Assembly: GCF_031157355.1 (NCBI RefSeq)
Contig: NZ_JAVIFT010000001.1
Coordinates: 124,001-188,000, forward strand
DNA: 64,000 nt
Direction: 5' to 3'
DNA from: Hyphomicrobium sp. LHD-15
Lineage (GTDB): Bacteria; Pseudomonadota; Alphaproteobacteria; Rhizobiales; Hyphomicrobiaceae
Positions 37,681 to 46,163 of the stretch are shown here, one piece after another. Within the stretch, counting starts at the first letter, position 1. Every line of letters starts with the position of its first letter. The notes beneath the pieces were generated by a model. It did not search any database and was not told the DNA's origin. It worked only from the letters and a program-made list of their open reading frames with translations. A program made the translations under genes and the position numbers.

Positions 37681-38922
37681 ATGGCTGGGACCCTGTCGGC
37701 CTGTCCAAAGGACGAGTCTGGCCTCGCGGATGTCGGTATCGCCGCTGGTGATCCGGCCCCCGATGAAGCGGCTTGGCTTCGTCTTTTTGCCGAGCCGGGT
37801 CTCGTTCGTTTTGTACAGTCCGCCGCCCTTCTCCAGGCGGGCGCTCTCGCCATCGCTTTCGTGCATCCCATTCCGGCGTCGACGCTTACTCTTCTCGTCG
37901 CCGGTTTGATCGTCACCTTCGTTCTACTTTCCCTTCCACGTCTGGCTGCCTTCCCAGGGGCCGGCTCAGGCGCCATCGAGACCATCTCTTCCTCTAGACA
38001 CTCCTCTTCTCTCTCTGCCTCACAGTCTGATCTCTCCCACTCCTCTCTCTCTCACTCACATCACTCACACTCTCAGGCCGATCTCTCCCCGGCAGTCCGG
38101 GGCAGCGGGGCTTTGCCCTCCCCGCTGCCCTTCATGGGGGATCGGATCACGCTCGATCCGAACGCTATTCAATTGACCGGCCTCGCCCGCGCCGCCGCGC
38201 GTCTCAGCCGCCTATCGCCGGTTCGCGGACATCCGTGGGGCGAACTCATCGCCCGCGTCAGCCACGAGCTCCGCACGCCGCTCAACGCCGTCATCGGCTT
38301 TTCCGATGTCATGCAGTCCGAGTTGCTGGGGCCTGTCGGCCATCCGCGTTATCGGGAATACGCCAAGCACATCCGCGACTGCGGGCGCGACCTGCTCAAA
38401 TCCGCAGAAGATACCCTCGCCATCACCTGCCTGCTCGATCACGATCCCAATTCTTCGGTCGATACCGGCGTCGATTTTCAGCGGATGGTGGACGAGGCCT
38501 GGGCCTTCCACGCAGACGCCAACATCGGTCATGGCCTCACGCTCGATGCCGACATTCCCGCCGGGCTCGAGGTGCTGGTCGAAAGCCGCCCGATGCGGCA
38601 GATCCTGATCAACTTGTTCGCGGAAGCGGTGCGCCGATCGGATGCCTGCGGCAGCGTCGGGCTGGTGGCCACCGTCGATGGCGATCTGGCCCAGATCGAA
38701 GTGTTCTTGCGCGGCCGCCCCGACGACACCTGCGTCGGACAGGCCTCACTGCCGATCTGCTTGGCGCGCGCGCTCCTTGAGCTCAACGGCGCGGCTCTGA
38801 TCGAGACCGACGATCCGCATTCGACCTGGCGGGCGGTGACGGTGCTCCGCTGCGCGGCTCAGAGCGACTTCTTCCGACTTCCCGAGATGGCCGAGCGGCC
38901 GCAGCACGCACATCTCTGCTAG
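37681..38922 (+). CDS. HisKA protein with degenerate ATPase domain and Ser/His-rich linker
   Basis: A 413-residue protein with two membrane helices near residues 45-90 (counting from this ATG), a low-complexity Ser/His-rich linker (nucleotides 37987-38076), and a histidine-kinase dimerisation domain with the H-box R-V-S-H-E-L-R-T-P-L-N-A-V-I-G (His near residue 195). The following domain is HATPase-like, but the N-box reads I-N-L-F-A-E-A-V-R-R, without the usual Asn-Ala, and the D-x-G-x-G box is absent. Kinase activity is therefore doubtful. It might act as a phosphotransfer protein or phosphatase. ATG 37681 follows GGAGACGAAGG. Confidence 0.7.
   Translation: MAGTLSACPKDESGLADVGIAAGDPAPDEAAWLRLFAEPGLVRFVQSAALLQAGALAIAFVHPIPASTLTLLVAGLIVTFVLLSLPRLAAFPGAGSGAIETISSSRHSSSLSASQSDLSHSSLSHSHHSHSQADLSPAVRGSGALPSPLPFMGDRITLDPNAIQLTGLARAAARLSRLSPVRGHPWGELIARVSHELRTPLNAVIGFSDVMQSELLGPVGHPRYREYAKHIRDCGRDLLKSAEDTLAITCLLDHDPNSSVDTGVDFQRMVDEAWAFHADANIGHGLTLDADIPAGLEVLVESRPMRQILINLFAEAVRRSDACGSVGLVATVDGDLAQIEVFLRGRPDDTCVGQASLPICLARALLELNGAALIETDDPHSTWRAVTVLRCAAQSDFFRLPEMAERPQHAHLC
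37987..38076 (+). repeat. CT-rich low-complexity tract encoding the Ser/His linker
   Basis: A tract of TCT, CTC and CAC units runs for about 90 bases inside the HisKA gene. The coding strand is nearly purine-free apart from scattered A. It encodes a linker of Ser and His repeats (for example L-S-H-S-S-L-S-H-S-H-H-S-H-S). It looks like a slippage-prone simple-sequence expansion. Confidence 0.7.
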
Positions 38923-38979
38923 AGGTGTTGCCGGTCTGCTGAGAGGCGTCGTCGGCTAGAGGTGCGTCGCCGGCGCTAG

Positions 38980-39528
38980 CTATTCCGGTTTTCCGTCAGC
39001 GTCTTTCTTCTCTTCTTTCGCCTTGCGCCGCTGGTGGAAGTGCTCGCTCCGCTTGCGCCACCATTCGGAAAGCGTGCGCCTCTCTTCGGCGGTCAGCTTC
39101 TCGGCATGGCCGACGAAAACCCCGACTGCAGCCTGGCGAAGAGCGCGCTCCTTGTCGGCGACATTGGCGATCGCGGCTTCGAGCGCGGCTTTGTCAAATG
39201 GATCAGCTGCGAGCTTGTCGGCCGCGTCTCGCCGTGCAGCGCCGATCTCATCGATCAACGGGCGAAACGTGACACGATCCTGACGGAGCTGCTTGCGCAG
39301 CTCCTTGCGCCGGTCGTCGGGCAGCTTGTGGGTGAGGCCATAAAGACCGAAGTCTTCACGCGCTCCGTGTCCAAAGCGCGGGGGATGCTTCTTGAACCCG
39401 TACATGGTGCCGGCCACAGCGCCGATGATCAGCAGGTTCAATGCCAGTGACGCGATCAGCGCATACTTCAGGCGGCGCGATCCCTTGGCGGGCGGCTCGG
39501 ATGTCGGAGGCGTAACGACGTCGCTCAC
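38980..39528 (-). CDS. periplasmic heavy-metal sensor family protein
   Basis: A 182-residue protein with a cytoplasmic N-terminus, one membrane helix (about residues 22-45) and a helical periplasmic domain of the CnrR/CpxP-like heavy-metal-resistance type (F-G-L-Y-G-L-T-H-K-L-P-D-D-R-R-K-E-L-R). It has a long Lys/Glu tail. Its GTG start overlaps the stop of the upstream anti-sigma-like gene by four bases. The three-gene order sigma factor, anti-sigma factor, sensor implies one signalling unit. Whether a metal is sensed cannot be told; His-rich motifs are modest. Confidence 0.8.
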   Translation of the reverse strand: MSDVVTPPTSEPPAKGSRRLKYALIASLALNLLIIGAVAGTMYGFKKHPPRFGHGAREDFGLYGLTHKLPDDRRKELRKQLRQDRVTFRPLIDEIGAARRDAADKLAADPFDKAALEAAIANVADKERALRQAAVGVFVGHAEKLTAEERRTLSEWWRKRSEHFHQRRKAKEEKKDADGKPE

Positions 39529-40046
39529 AGCATATCCTCCTCGAACATGCTGATGGCGTCGCTATCGAGCGCAAGCTGTCCCGGATCGATCTCAGATTCG
39601 ATGGAGGCGTTGGCCGTCATCAACGGCTCGACCGCCGTGTTGAACGTGCCGGATAGGCCGGAAAAGGCGCCGAGCACAAGCGACGCCGCGAGCAGAGCCG
39701 CAGCGGGCCACTGCGCCTCGGCCGCGCGCGGCGCGCGGCGCTGGAACGCGGAGACAGGCTTGGCGCCGGGCGGGCGTGTGGCCGCCGGCTTACCGTCCAT
39801 CGCCGACGCAAGAATGCGATCTGCAAGCGCGCGCGTGTCGATTTCCGGCATCGGCGCGAGATCCAGCAGCCGATCCAGCGCCTCGGCCTCGCGCAGCCGC
39901 TTCTGGGCTTCGGCGCTGGTGGCCAAAAGGCCGGCCAGATCCCGGCGCACCGGCAGAGGCCAGCGCGTGCGGTCGCTCCCGAAACGTTCGAGGACCAGCT
40001 CGAGCGCATCGAGCCCCGTCCCGTCCTTCATGTTCTTCTCAGTCAT
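39525..40046 (-). CDS. putative anti-sigma factor
   Basis: A 173-residue protein whose cytoplasmic N-terminal 110 residues are helical and acidic/basic mixed (D-A-L-E-L-V-L-E-R-F-G-S-D-R-T-R-W-P), followed by one membrane helix (about residues 116-135) and a short periplasmic tail. The build fits an anti-sigma factor, and it lies 24 bases after an ECF sigma gene. It lacks the H-x-x-x-C-x-x-C zinc motif of ZAS-type factors. A second start at 40031 (AGAAGAA upstream) is possible. Confidence 0.7.
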   Translation of the reverse strand: MTEKNMKDGTGLDALELVLERFGSDRTRWPLPVRRDLAGLLATSAEAQKRLREAEALDRLLDLAPMPEIDTRALADRILASAMDGKPAATRPPGAKPVSAFQRRAPRAAEAQWPAAALLAASLVLGAFSGLSGTFNTAVEPLMTANASIESEIDPGQLALDSDAISMFEEDML

Positions 40047-40070
40047 TGCCGTTGTCCCGGGCTTTCGAAT

Positions 40071-40811
40071 TCAACTCTCGCTTTGCAGCAAACTCTTCCA
40101 ATCGTTTTCGAGACTGGCGCGGAGAGCGCGTCGGGCGCGTGCCAAGAGCGACTCCACGGCTTCGTCCGATATACCGAGCACCTCGCCCACCTCGGCCTGG
40201 CTCAGGCCTTCGTGGTGAAACAGGGTCAAAGCGCGCCGCTGGCGTTCGGGCAGGGCGCTCATCGCCTCGCCGACGCGCTTGGCGAGATCCTGTTCCTCGA
40301 GGCCCACTTCCTGGCTCGCTTCCTCTGCCACTTCGGGGACCTCGTCGGTCACCACCGTGCGCCGCGACGAGCGGATCCGGTCGAGGCAAAGATTTGACGT
40401 CACCCGGCGCAGCCACGGACGCAACCCATACGGCCCCAGTTCAAGCGTTTCGCCCGCCCGCCACAGCCTCAGCAGGGCTTCCTGAGCGATATCGTCGGCT
40501 TCCGCCTCGTCCTTCAGCATCCGCCGAGCGAGCACGACAATCGTACTCAGATGGCGGTCGACGAGAATGCGGAATGCTTCCGCGTCCTGCTGGCGAACAC
40601 GCGTCAGCAGAACCTGATCCTCGGGCGCGCCGGGCCATGGCCCCGACCGCACGTTGGATCCCGGTGTGCTCCCAATCGGTCCGTTTGGCCCCGACTTCAC
40701 CCTCGCACCGTCATATCTCGTTTTTCCGCTGGGCAGCGCTGTCACGGTCCGCTCCGCAGATGCTCTCATGGGCGGAAACGGACGGAGCCGGCGGATTCCG
40801 TCGCAGGTCAT
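40071..40811 (-). CDS. ECF-type RNA polymerase sigma factor
   Basis: A sigma-70 family ECF factor. Region 2 lies at about residues 75-140 (F-R-I-L-V-D-R-H-L-S, D-I-A-Q-E-A-L-L-R-L-W) and region 4 at about 180-235 (A-L-P-E-R-Q-R-R-A-L-T-L-F-H-H-E-G-L-S-Q-A-E-V-G-E-V-L-G-I-S). The N-terminal 60 residues of the longest frame are unlike the family, so the true start may be downstream of 40811; the ATG at 40769 is one choice. No ribosome binding site settles it. It heads the three-gene operon with the anti-sigma factor and the sensor. Confidence 0.85.
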   Translation of the reverse strand: MTCDGIRRLRPFPPMRASAERTVTALPSGKTRYDGARVKSGPNGPIGSTPGSNVRSGPWPGAPEDQVLLTRVRQQDAEAFRILVDRHLSTIVVLARRMLKDEAEADDIAQEALLRLWRAGETLELGPYGLRPWLRRVTSNLCLDRIRSSRRTVVTDEVPEVAEEASQEVGLEEQDLAKRVGEAMSALPERQRRALTLFHHEGLSQAEVGEVLGISDEAVESLLARARRALRASLENDWKSLLQSES

Positions 40812-40862
40812 TGATTTTCGTAATTCTTGAGGGAAAACCGGGTCCCATATCTGGAGAGCCCC

Positions 40863-43823
40863 CTACGCAATGAGCTTGCCGAACTGTACCTGAACCTCGG
40901 CCAGTGTCTCGCGCAATTGCCCCTCCAGGATCGCCAGGTCCGGCGCATCACCTGCCCGCGCCAGCAGGGCTTTGAGGCCGGTCGGGGCAGTCGCCGGGTC
41001 GAAAGTGTCTTCGAGACAAAGCCTTATGATCTGCGTCAGATTGTGGATGAGGCGGGTGGCGGCAATGAGACGGTCGGCGTCGGCGTCCGGGATCAGCTGC
41101 GCTGCCGCGAGCTTCCGGTAGGCAGCAAGCGTGTTCTGATCGAGAACCTCGGGGTGGTCGGCGCCGTGCACAAGTTGCAGATGCTGGGCGATAAACTCGA
41201 GATCGACCAGCCCTCCCCGCACCTGCTTCAAGTCCCAGATGTTGTCAGTTCCCTTCTCGGCGGCGATACGGCCGCGCATGTCCGCGACGTCCTTGGCGAT
41301 GACGGCCGGGTCGCGGCGACGCATCAAGGTTCGGCGGATTGCCTCTTCGACGCGTGCCCGCAGCTCCGGTGGCCCAGAAATCACGCGCGCGCGCGTGAGA
41401 GCCAAGTGCTCCCAGGTCCAGGCCTCGCTGTCCTGATATTCCCGGAACGTCGAGAGCTGGGCGGCAACCGGGCCTTTCTGCCCGGACGGGCGCAGGCGCA
41501 TGTCGACCTCGTAGAGCGCGCCCTCGGCTGTCGGCGCCGAGAGGTGCGAGATCAGACGCTGCGTGTAGCGGGCGTAGTACTGGCTGGGCGCGAGCGGCTT
41601 CGGCCCATCGGACTGGATGGCGGTAGCGTCGAAATCATAGATGACGATGAGATCGAGGTCGGACGACGCCGTCATCTCGCGGCCGCCGAGCTTGCCCATG
41701 GCCACGACGACGGCCCCGCCACCGGGCACGCGCCCATGGGCACGCTCGAGTTCTTTTTCGACATCGCGCGCGAGCGCGTCGATCAATCGCTCGGCCAGCA
41801 GCGCGTAGGCGTTTCCGGCCTCGCTTGCATTGATCGCGCCCGAAAGCACCTTCACGCCGATGAGGAATGCCTGCTCGCTGCCGATTACGCGGGCCCGGTC
41901 GAGAACGTCCTGGGGGTCGTTCGCGGCGGCCAGCTCCGCACCGATCAGGCGGTCCAGCTCGGCCGCATCCGGCATACTCGCGAACGATCTCGGGTCGATG
42001 ACGGCATCGAGCAAACGGCGGCGGCGTGACAGAATACGCGAGAGGCGCGGCGCGGTGCCCATGATGTCGGCCACGAGACGCATCAGGGCGGGGTTGGCCT
42101 TGAGCAACGAAAAGAGCTGAACGCCGCCGGGTAAATCGGCCAGGAAGCGATCGAACGCGGCGATGGCGCTATCCGGATCGGAGGTTGCCGCGAGTGCCTT
42201 GACGAGGGCCGGTTGCACCTCCGTCAACAGCTCGCGAGCGCGGCTTGAGCGCACCGCGGGATAACGCCCGTGGTGCCAACCGCGAATGGCGGCCAATACG
42301 TCGGCTGCGCGCGCGTAGCCCATGCGGGTCAAGGCGGCGACGGTTCCGGGGTCGTCGGTCTCGCCAGCGAATACGAGGTTTTCGCCTTCCGAACTCAACT
42401 CCGGCATGCCTTCGAACAGGCGCGCATAGTGGCCTTGCACGCGCGCCAGCACGGAGAGCAGCTCGTCCGAGAATTCCGCCGTGCTCGCATAGCCCGCAAA
42501 CCGCGCGAAGCGTTCGAGGGCGGCTTCATCGCTCGGCACTTCCTGGGTCTGCTCGTCGGCGACCATCTGCAGGCGGTGCTCGATCCAGCGCAGATAGAGA
42601 TAGGCGTCGGTCAGTTCGTCGGAGATCTCCTTCTCGATCCAGCCGTAGTCGACCAGGATGCGGAGCGCTTCGAGCGTGCGGCGTGTGCGCAGGTTGCGCT
42701 GGCGGCCGCCGGCGATCAGCTGCTGGGTCTGCACGAAGAATTCGATCTCGCGAATGCCGCCGGGACCGAGCTTGATGTTGTGACCTGCCACGCCAATGCC
42801 GCCGAAGCCGCGGAACGCATGGATCTGTCGTTTCATGGCGTGGATGTCGGCGATGGCCGCGAAATCGAGATTGCGCCGCCAGATGAAGGGCGCCAACTCC
42901 GCCAGGAATTCCTCGCCCGCCTCGATATCGCCGGCGACGGCGCGTGCCTTGATCAGCGCCGCTCGCTCCCAGTTCTGGCCGAAGCTCTCATAGTATAGGG
43001 CCGCGGCATCGGTCGAGAGCGCGATCTGCGTCGCGCCCGCGTCGGGCCGCAAGCGCAAGTCGGTGCGGAACACGTAGCCGGCGGCATTGCGCTCGTCGAT
43101 GAGACGCACGAGATCGCGCGTCAGGCGCACGAAAAACGTCGGTGCTTCCAAGCCGGGCTTCAGGCGCGCGCGCGGCAGGTCGTAGAAGACGATGAGGTCG
43201 ATGTCACTCGAATAGTTGAGTTCGGCGGCGCCGTATTTTCCGACGCCGAGGACCATGTAGCCGGAGGTGATATCCGGATGCTCCGCATCGCTCGCGAGCC
43301 AATCGCCCTTTGCGACCGCCTGGCGGAACAGGAACCGCACCGCGCCTTGCAGCGCGGCATCCGCAGTTTCGGACAGGACGCGCGTCACCTCGACCACGTT
43401 CCAAATGCCCGCGAGATCGCAGAGCGCGGTCAGCAGTGCGATTTCCGATTTGTAGGCGCGCAGCTCGATCATCGCCTCGTTGAGCGAGGTGACCTCCACG
43501 AGCCGCTGAGCCAAGCTTTGGGATAGGGCTGCGAAATGGTGCTCGGGATTGGCCAGAAGGATGCGCTCGAAGCGCTCCGGATTGCGGACGATTTCCGTTC
43601 TGAGATAAGAGGAGCCGGCGAGCACGCCCGCCACCAATGCCCGCACCGGCTCGCGCTCCATGAGCGCAACGAGGGCGGCACGCGCCTCATCCCGGCGCCA
43701 ATCCTGCAGCACGGAATTCAGGCTTTCGCCGTTAGTTGGATCCTGCGGACATCTTTTCCACGCGCCAATGCGCTCGATCAACGTCCCTTCGGCCGCGATT
43801 TCGCCAACCATGCCGCTCCCCAT
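40863..43823 (-). CDS. glnE: bifunctional glutamine synthetase adenylyltransferase/deadenylase
   Basis: A 986-residue GlnE that adenylylates and deadenylylates glutamine synthetase according to PII state. It has two nucleotidyltransferase domains, with G-K-Y-G-A-A-E-L-N-Y-S-S-D-I-D-L-I near residue 210 (deadenylylase) and G-K-L-G-G-R-E-M-T-A-S-S-D-L-D-L-I near residue 715 (adenylyltransferase), joined by helical domains. Both G-S-x-x-x-x-D-x-D-type sites look intact. A start four codons in (43811) has a GGGGAG site, so either is possible. It is the last gene of the block degP, regulator, kinase, glnE. Confidence 0.95.
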   Translation of the reverse strand: MGSGMVGEIAAEGTLIERIGAWKRCPQDPTNGESLNSVLQDWRRDEARAALVALMEREPVRALVAGVLAGSSYLRTEIVRNPERFERILLANPEHHFAALSQSLAQRLVEVTSLNEAMIELRAYKSEIALLTALCDLAGIWNVVEVTRVLSETADAALQGAVRFLFRQAVAKGDWLASDAEHPDITSGYMVLGVGKYGAAELNYSSDIDLIVFYDLPRARLKPGLEAPTFFVRLTRDLVRLIDERNAAGYVFRTDLRLRPDAGATQIALSTDAAALYYESFGQNWERAALIKARAVAGDIEAGEEFLAELAPFIWRRNLDFAAIADIHAMKRQIHAFRGFGGIGVAGHNIKLGPGGIREIEFFVQTQQLIAGGRQRNLRTRRTLEALRILVDYGWIEKEISDELTDAYLYLRWIEHRLQMVADEQTQEVPSDEAALERFARFAGYASTAEFSDELLSVLARVQGHYARLFEGMPELSSEGENLVFAGETDDPGTVAALTRMGYARAADVLAAIRGWHHGRYPAVRSSRARELLTEVQPALVKALAATSDPDSAIAAFDRFLADLPGGVQLFSLLKANPALMRLVADIMGTAPRLSRILSRRRRLLDAVIDPRSFASMPDAAELDRLIGAELAAANDPQDVLDRARVIGSEQAFLIGVKVLSGAINASEAGNAYALLAERLIDALARDVEKELERAHGRVPGGGAVVVAMGKLGGREMTASSDLDLIVIYDFDATAIQSDGPKPLAPSQYYARYTQRLISHLSAPTAEGALYEVDMRLRPSGQKGPVAAQLSTFREYQDSEAWTWEHLALTRARVISGPPELRARVEEAIRRTLMRRRDPAVIAKDVADMRGRIAAEKGTDNIWDLKQVRGGLVDLEFIAQHLQLVHGADHPEVLDQNTLAAYRKLAAAQLIPDADADRLIAATRLIHNLTQIIRLCLEDTFDPATAPTGLKALLARAGDAPDLAILEGQLRETLAEVQVQFGKLIA

Positions 43824-43971
43824 CCCGCGAGCCGGAACTTCGTCCGATCTTTTTCCCGCGTCTTTCCGTTTCCAGCGTCTCGATGCGCCGGTGCGAGTCC
43901 GGTTTTAGCGGCATTTGGCGAGAGGGCGCAAACGCGCAGTGAACTCCGGCGTGGCGGGCCCGGCTTTCCGA

Positions 43972-45375
43972 TCAAGCCCGGCGCGGCAGCGTGAGCACAA
44001 CCTTGAGGCCCGGGTCGTTGTCCTCAAGGGCAACGGCGCCGTTGTGCAGGCGCGCCACGGCAGCGACGAGGCTCAGGCCCAACCCGGTGCCGGGCTGCGT
44101 GCGGCTTTTCTCGAGACGTACGAAGCGCCTCAGCGCCCGGTCGCGGTCCTTGGCCTCGATGCCCGGCCCCCGATCCGCGACGGAGATCTCGGCCGCGCCA
44201 TTCCTGGCGATCGCCTTGACGGTGATGACGGGGGGGACCGGCCCGTGCTCGACGCGGGCTGAATATTTGATGGCGTTGTCGGCGAGATTGGCGACGGCCT
44301 GGCCGACGAGCTGCCGGTTCGCGCGGATCTCGATGCCATCGCCTGTCTCGATCGCGAGCGCGAGCCCCGCCTCTTCGGCCACCGGCTCGTAAAGCTCGGC
44401 GACGTCGCGCACGAGGCGGCCGAGATCGAACACCTCCGCGCTCTCCTCGACGACGCCGGCTTCGAGGCGCGCAATCAATAGCAACGCGTTGAAGGTCTTG
44501 ATCAGGTCGTCGGCCTTCTCGATCGTGGATTCGAGGCCTTCGCGATAGCCGTCGGCACCGCGAGATTCTCGCAGCGCCGCTTCGGCGCCGTTGCGCAGGC
44601 GGTTGAGCGGCGTCTTGAGGTCGTGGGCGATGTTGTCGGACACCTCGCGCAGGCCGTTCATCAGCTGCTCGATGCGGTCGAGCATGCCGTTGAGGCTTTG
44701 CGACAGCTCGTCCAGCTCGTCGGCACTGCCGGTGACGGGAACACGACGCGAAAGATCGCCCGCCATGATCGAGCGCGTGGTCGCGTTGATCAGATCGATC
44801 CGGCGCAGCACCGAACGCCCAGCCCACAGGCCGGCGATGACGGCCGCAAGCGCGAGCGCGCCGAAGCCCCACAGAAACGTGCGCTTGATCTGGGCCGCAA
44901 GAGCGAGCTGATCGTCGATGTCGCGGCCTATGACGAGTGTCACCCCGGCGCCGATCGCCACCGGCATGGCCACACCCAAGCGGTCGGTGCCGGCCGCATC
45001 GCCGTCGCGCCGATAGCGAAATACGCCTCCGGTGTGGCTGCCTGCGATCTCGGAGGGAACGGTTTCGAGGTTGCCGGCGAGCCTCCGGCCCGAAGGATCA
45101 GCCAGAAAATAGAGGCTCGTGCCGGCGGTTCGGCTGCGCAGACGGATTCGCTCGGCGAACGCGACCGGATCGAGACCGGCTGCCTCCTGCGAGAGCTCGG
45201 CCGCCTCCCCGCGCAGCTCGTCCACGACGTGATCGGTCAGCAGTGTGTTGGTCTGCCAGAACAGCGTACCGACGATCAATGTCGCCACGACGAGAAACGC
45301 CGCCGCGCTGGCGGCCGCGACGCGGAACGCCTGCGTCGCCATCGTCTTGAGGATGAGATCAGACAGCGCCGTCAC
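43972..45375 (-). CDS. two-component sensor histidine kinase
   Basis: A 467-residue membrane sensor kinase. Order: membrane helix (about residues 15-35), periplasmic sensor region, second membrane helix (about 170-190), HAMP domain with R-S-V-L-R-R-I-D-L-I-N, HisKA with N-I-A-H-D-L-K-T-P-L-N-R-L, and a HATPase with N-box N-L-A-D-N-A-I-K-Y, D-R-G-P-G-I and G-T-G-L-G-L-S. All catalytic boxes are present. The start is a GTG at 45375 overlapping the regulator's stop by 17 bases. The signal is unknown. Confidence 0.9.
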   Translation of the reverse strand: MTALSDLILKTMATQAFRVAAASAAAFLVVATLIVGTLFWQTNTLLTDHVVDELRGEAAELSQEAAGLDPVAFAERIRLRSRTAGTSLYFLADPSGRRLAGNLETVPSEIAGSHTGGVFRYRRDGDAAGTDRLGVAMPVAIGAGVTLVIGRDIDDQLALAAQIKRTFLWGFGALALAAVIAGLWAGRSVLRRIDLINATTRSIMAGDLSRRVPVTGSADELDELSQSLNGMLDRIEQLMNGLREVSDNIAHDLKTPLNRLRNGAEAALRESRGADGYREGLESTIEKADDLIKTFNALLLIARLEAGVVEESAEVFDLGRLVRDVAELYEPVAEEAGLALAIETGDGIEIRANRQLVGQAVANLADNAIKYSARVEHGPVPPVITVKAIARNGAAEISVADRGPGIEAKDRDRALRRFVRLEKSRTQPGTGLGLSLVAAVARLHNGAVALEDNDPGLKVVLTLPRRA

Positions 45376-46039
45376 GGACCATGTATCCCGCTCCGCGCAC
45401 CGTGTGCAGCAGAGGCCTGTCAAAGCCCTTGTCGATCTTGGATCTCAAACGCGAGACGTGCACGTCGATGACGTTGGTCTGCGGATCGAAGTGATAGTCC
45501 CACACGTTCTCGAGAAGCATCGTGCGCGTCACCACCTGGCCGGCGTTCTTCATCAGGTATTCGAGCAGGCGATATTCGCGGGGCTGGAGCTGGATCGGCT
45601 CGCCCGCGCGCGTCACGCGGTGGGAGAGGCGGTCGAGCACGAGATCGCCGACCGCGTACTTCGTCTCCTGCTCCTCGGGAATCGCGCGGCGGGCCAGCGC
45701 CTCGATGCGCGCCAGAAGTTCGGTGTAGGCGTAAGGCTTGGTGAGATAATCGTCGCCGCCGGCGCGAAGGCCCTTCACGCGGTCGTCGACATCTCCCAGC
45801 GCCGAGAGAATGAGAACGGGCGTGCGATTGCCTTCGGTGCGCAGCGTCTTGACTACCGTGAGGCCATCGAGGCGCGGCAGCATGCGGTCGACGATCAGGA
45901 TATCGTAGGGGCCGCCTTGAGCCATCGAGAGGCCGGTCTCGCCGTCGCCGGCAACATCGGCAGAATGGCCGCTTTCCTTCAGCGACTTCTGAAGAAAATG
46001 CGCCGTCTCTCGGTCGTCTTCGATCACCAGGACGCGCAT
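45359..46039 (-). CDS. OmpR-type response regulator
   Basis: A 226-residue regulator: a receiver domain (residues 1-115; acidic pocket E-D-D, phospho-acceptor Asp in I-L-I-V-D-R-M-L-P, and K-P-Y) followed by a winged-helix DNA-binding domain (residues 130-225; P-R-E-Y-R-L-L-E-Y-L-M, T-N-V-I-D-V-H-V-S-R-L-R-S-K-I). GGAGAAGG precedes the ATG at 46039. It lies after degP and overlaps the sensor kinase gene, so it likely pairs with that kinase. Confidence 0.93.
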   Translation of the reverse strand: MRVLVIEDDRETAHFLQKSLKESGHSADVAGDGETGLSMAQGGPYDILIVDRMLPRLDGLTVVKTLRTEGNRTPVLILSALGDVDDRVKGLRAGGDDYLTKPYAYTELLARIEALARRAIPEEQETKYAVGDLVLDRLSHRVTRAGEPIQLQPREYRLLEYLMKNAGQVVTRTMLLENVWDYHFDPQTNVIDVHVSRLRSKIDKGFDRPLLHTVRGAGYMVRDGAV

Positions 46040-46163
46040 CTGTCGCCTTCTCCGAACCAAGCCGCAACTAGCGGCATCCGCCGTTTCCTCAGCTCAGATA
46101 CATCGGGGCGGCCCGGCTCCTCAAGAGCCGCGCCGCCCCACTCTTAATTCTCGCCGTGCGGGA

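Noticed and set aside
37985-38090. CT-rich tract considered as a CRISPR or tandem repeat array
   Set aside because: It has no regular repeat-spacer pattern and stays in frame as a Ser/His linker of a supported gene.
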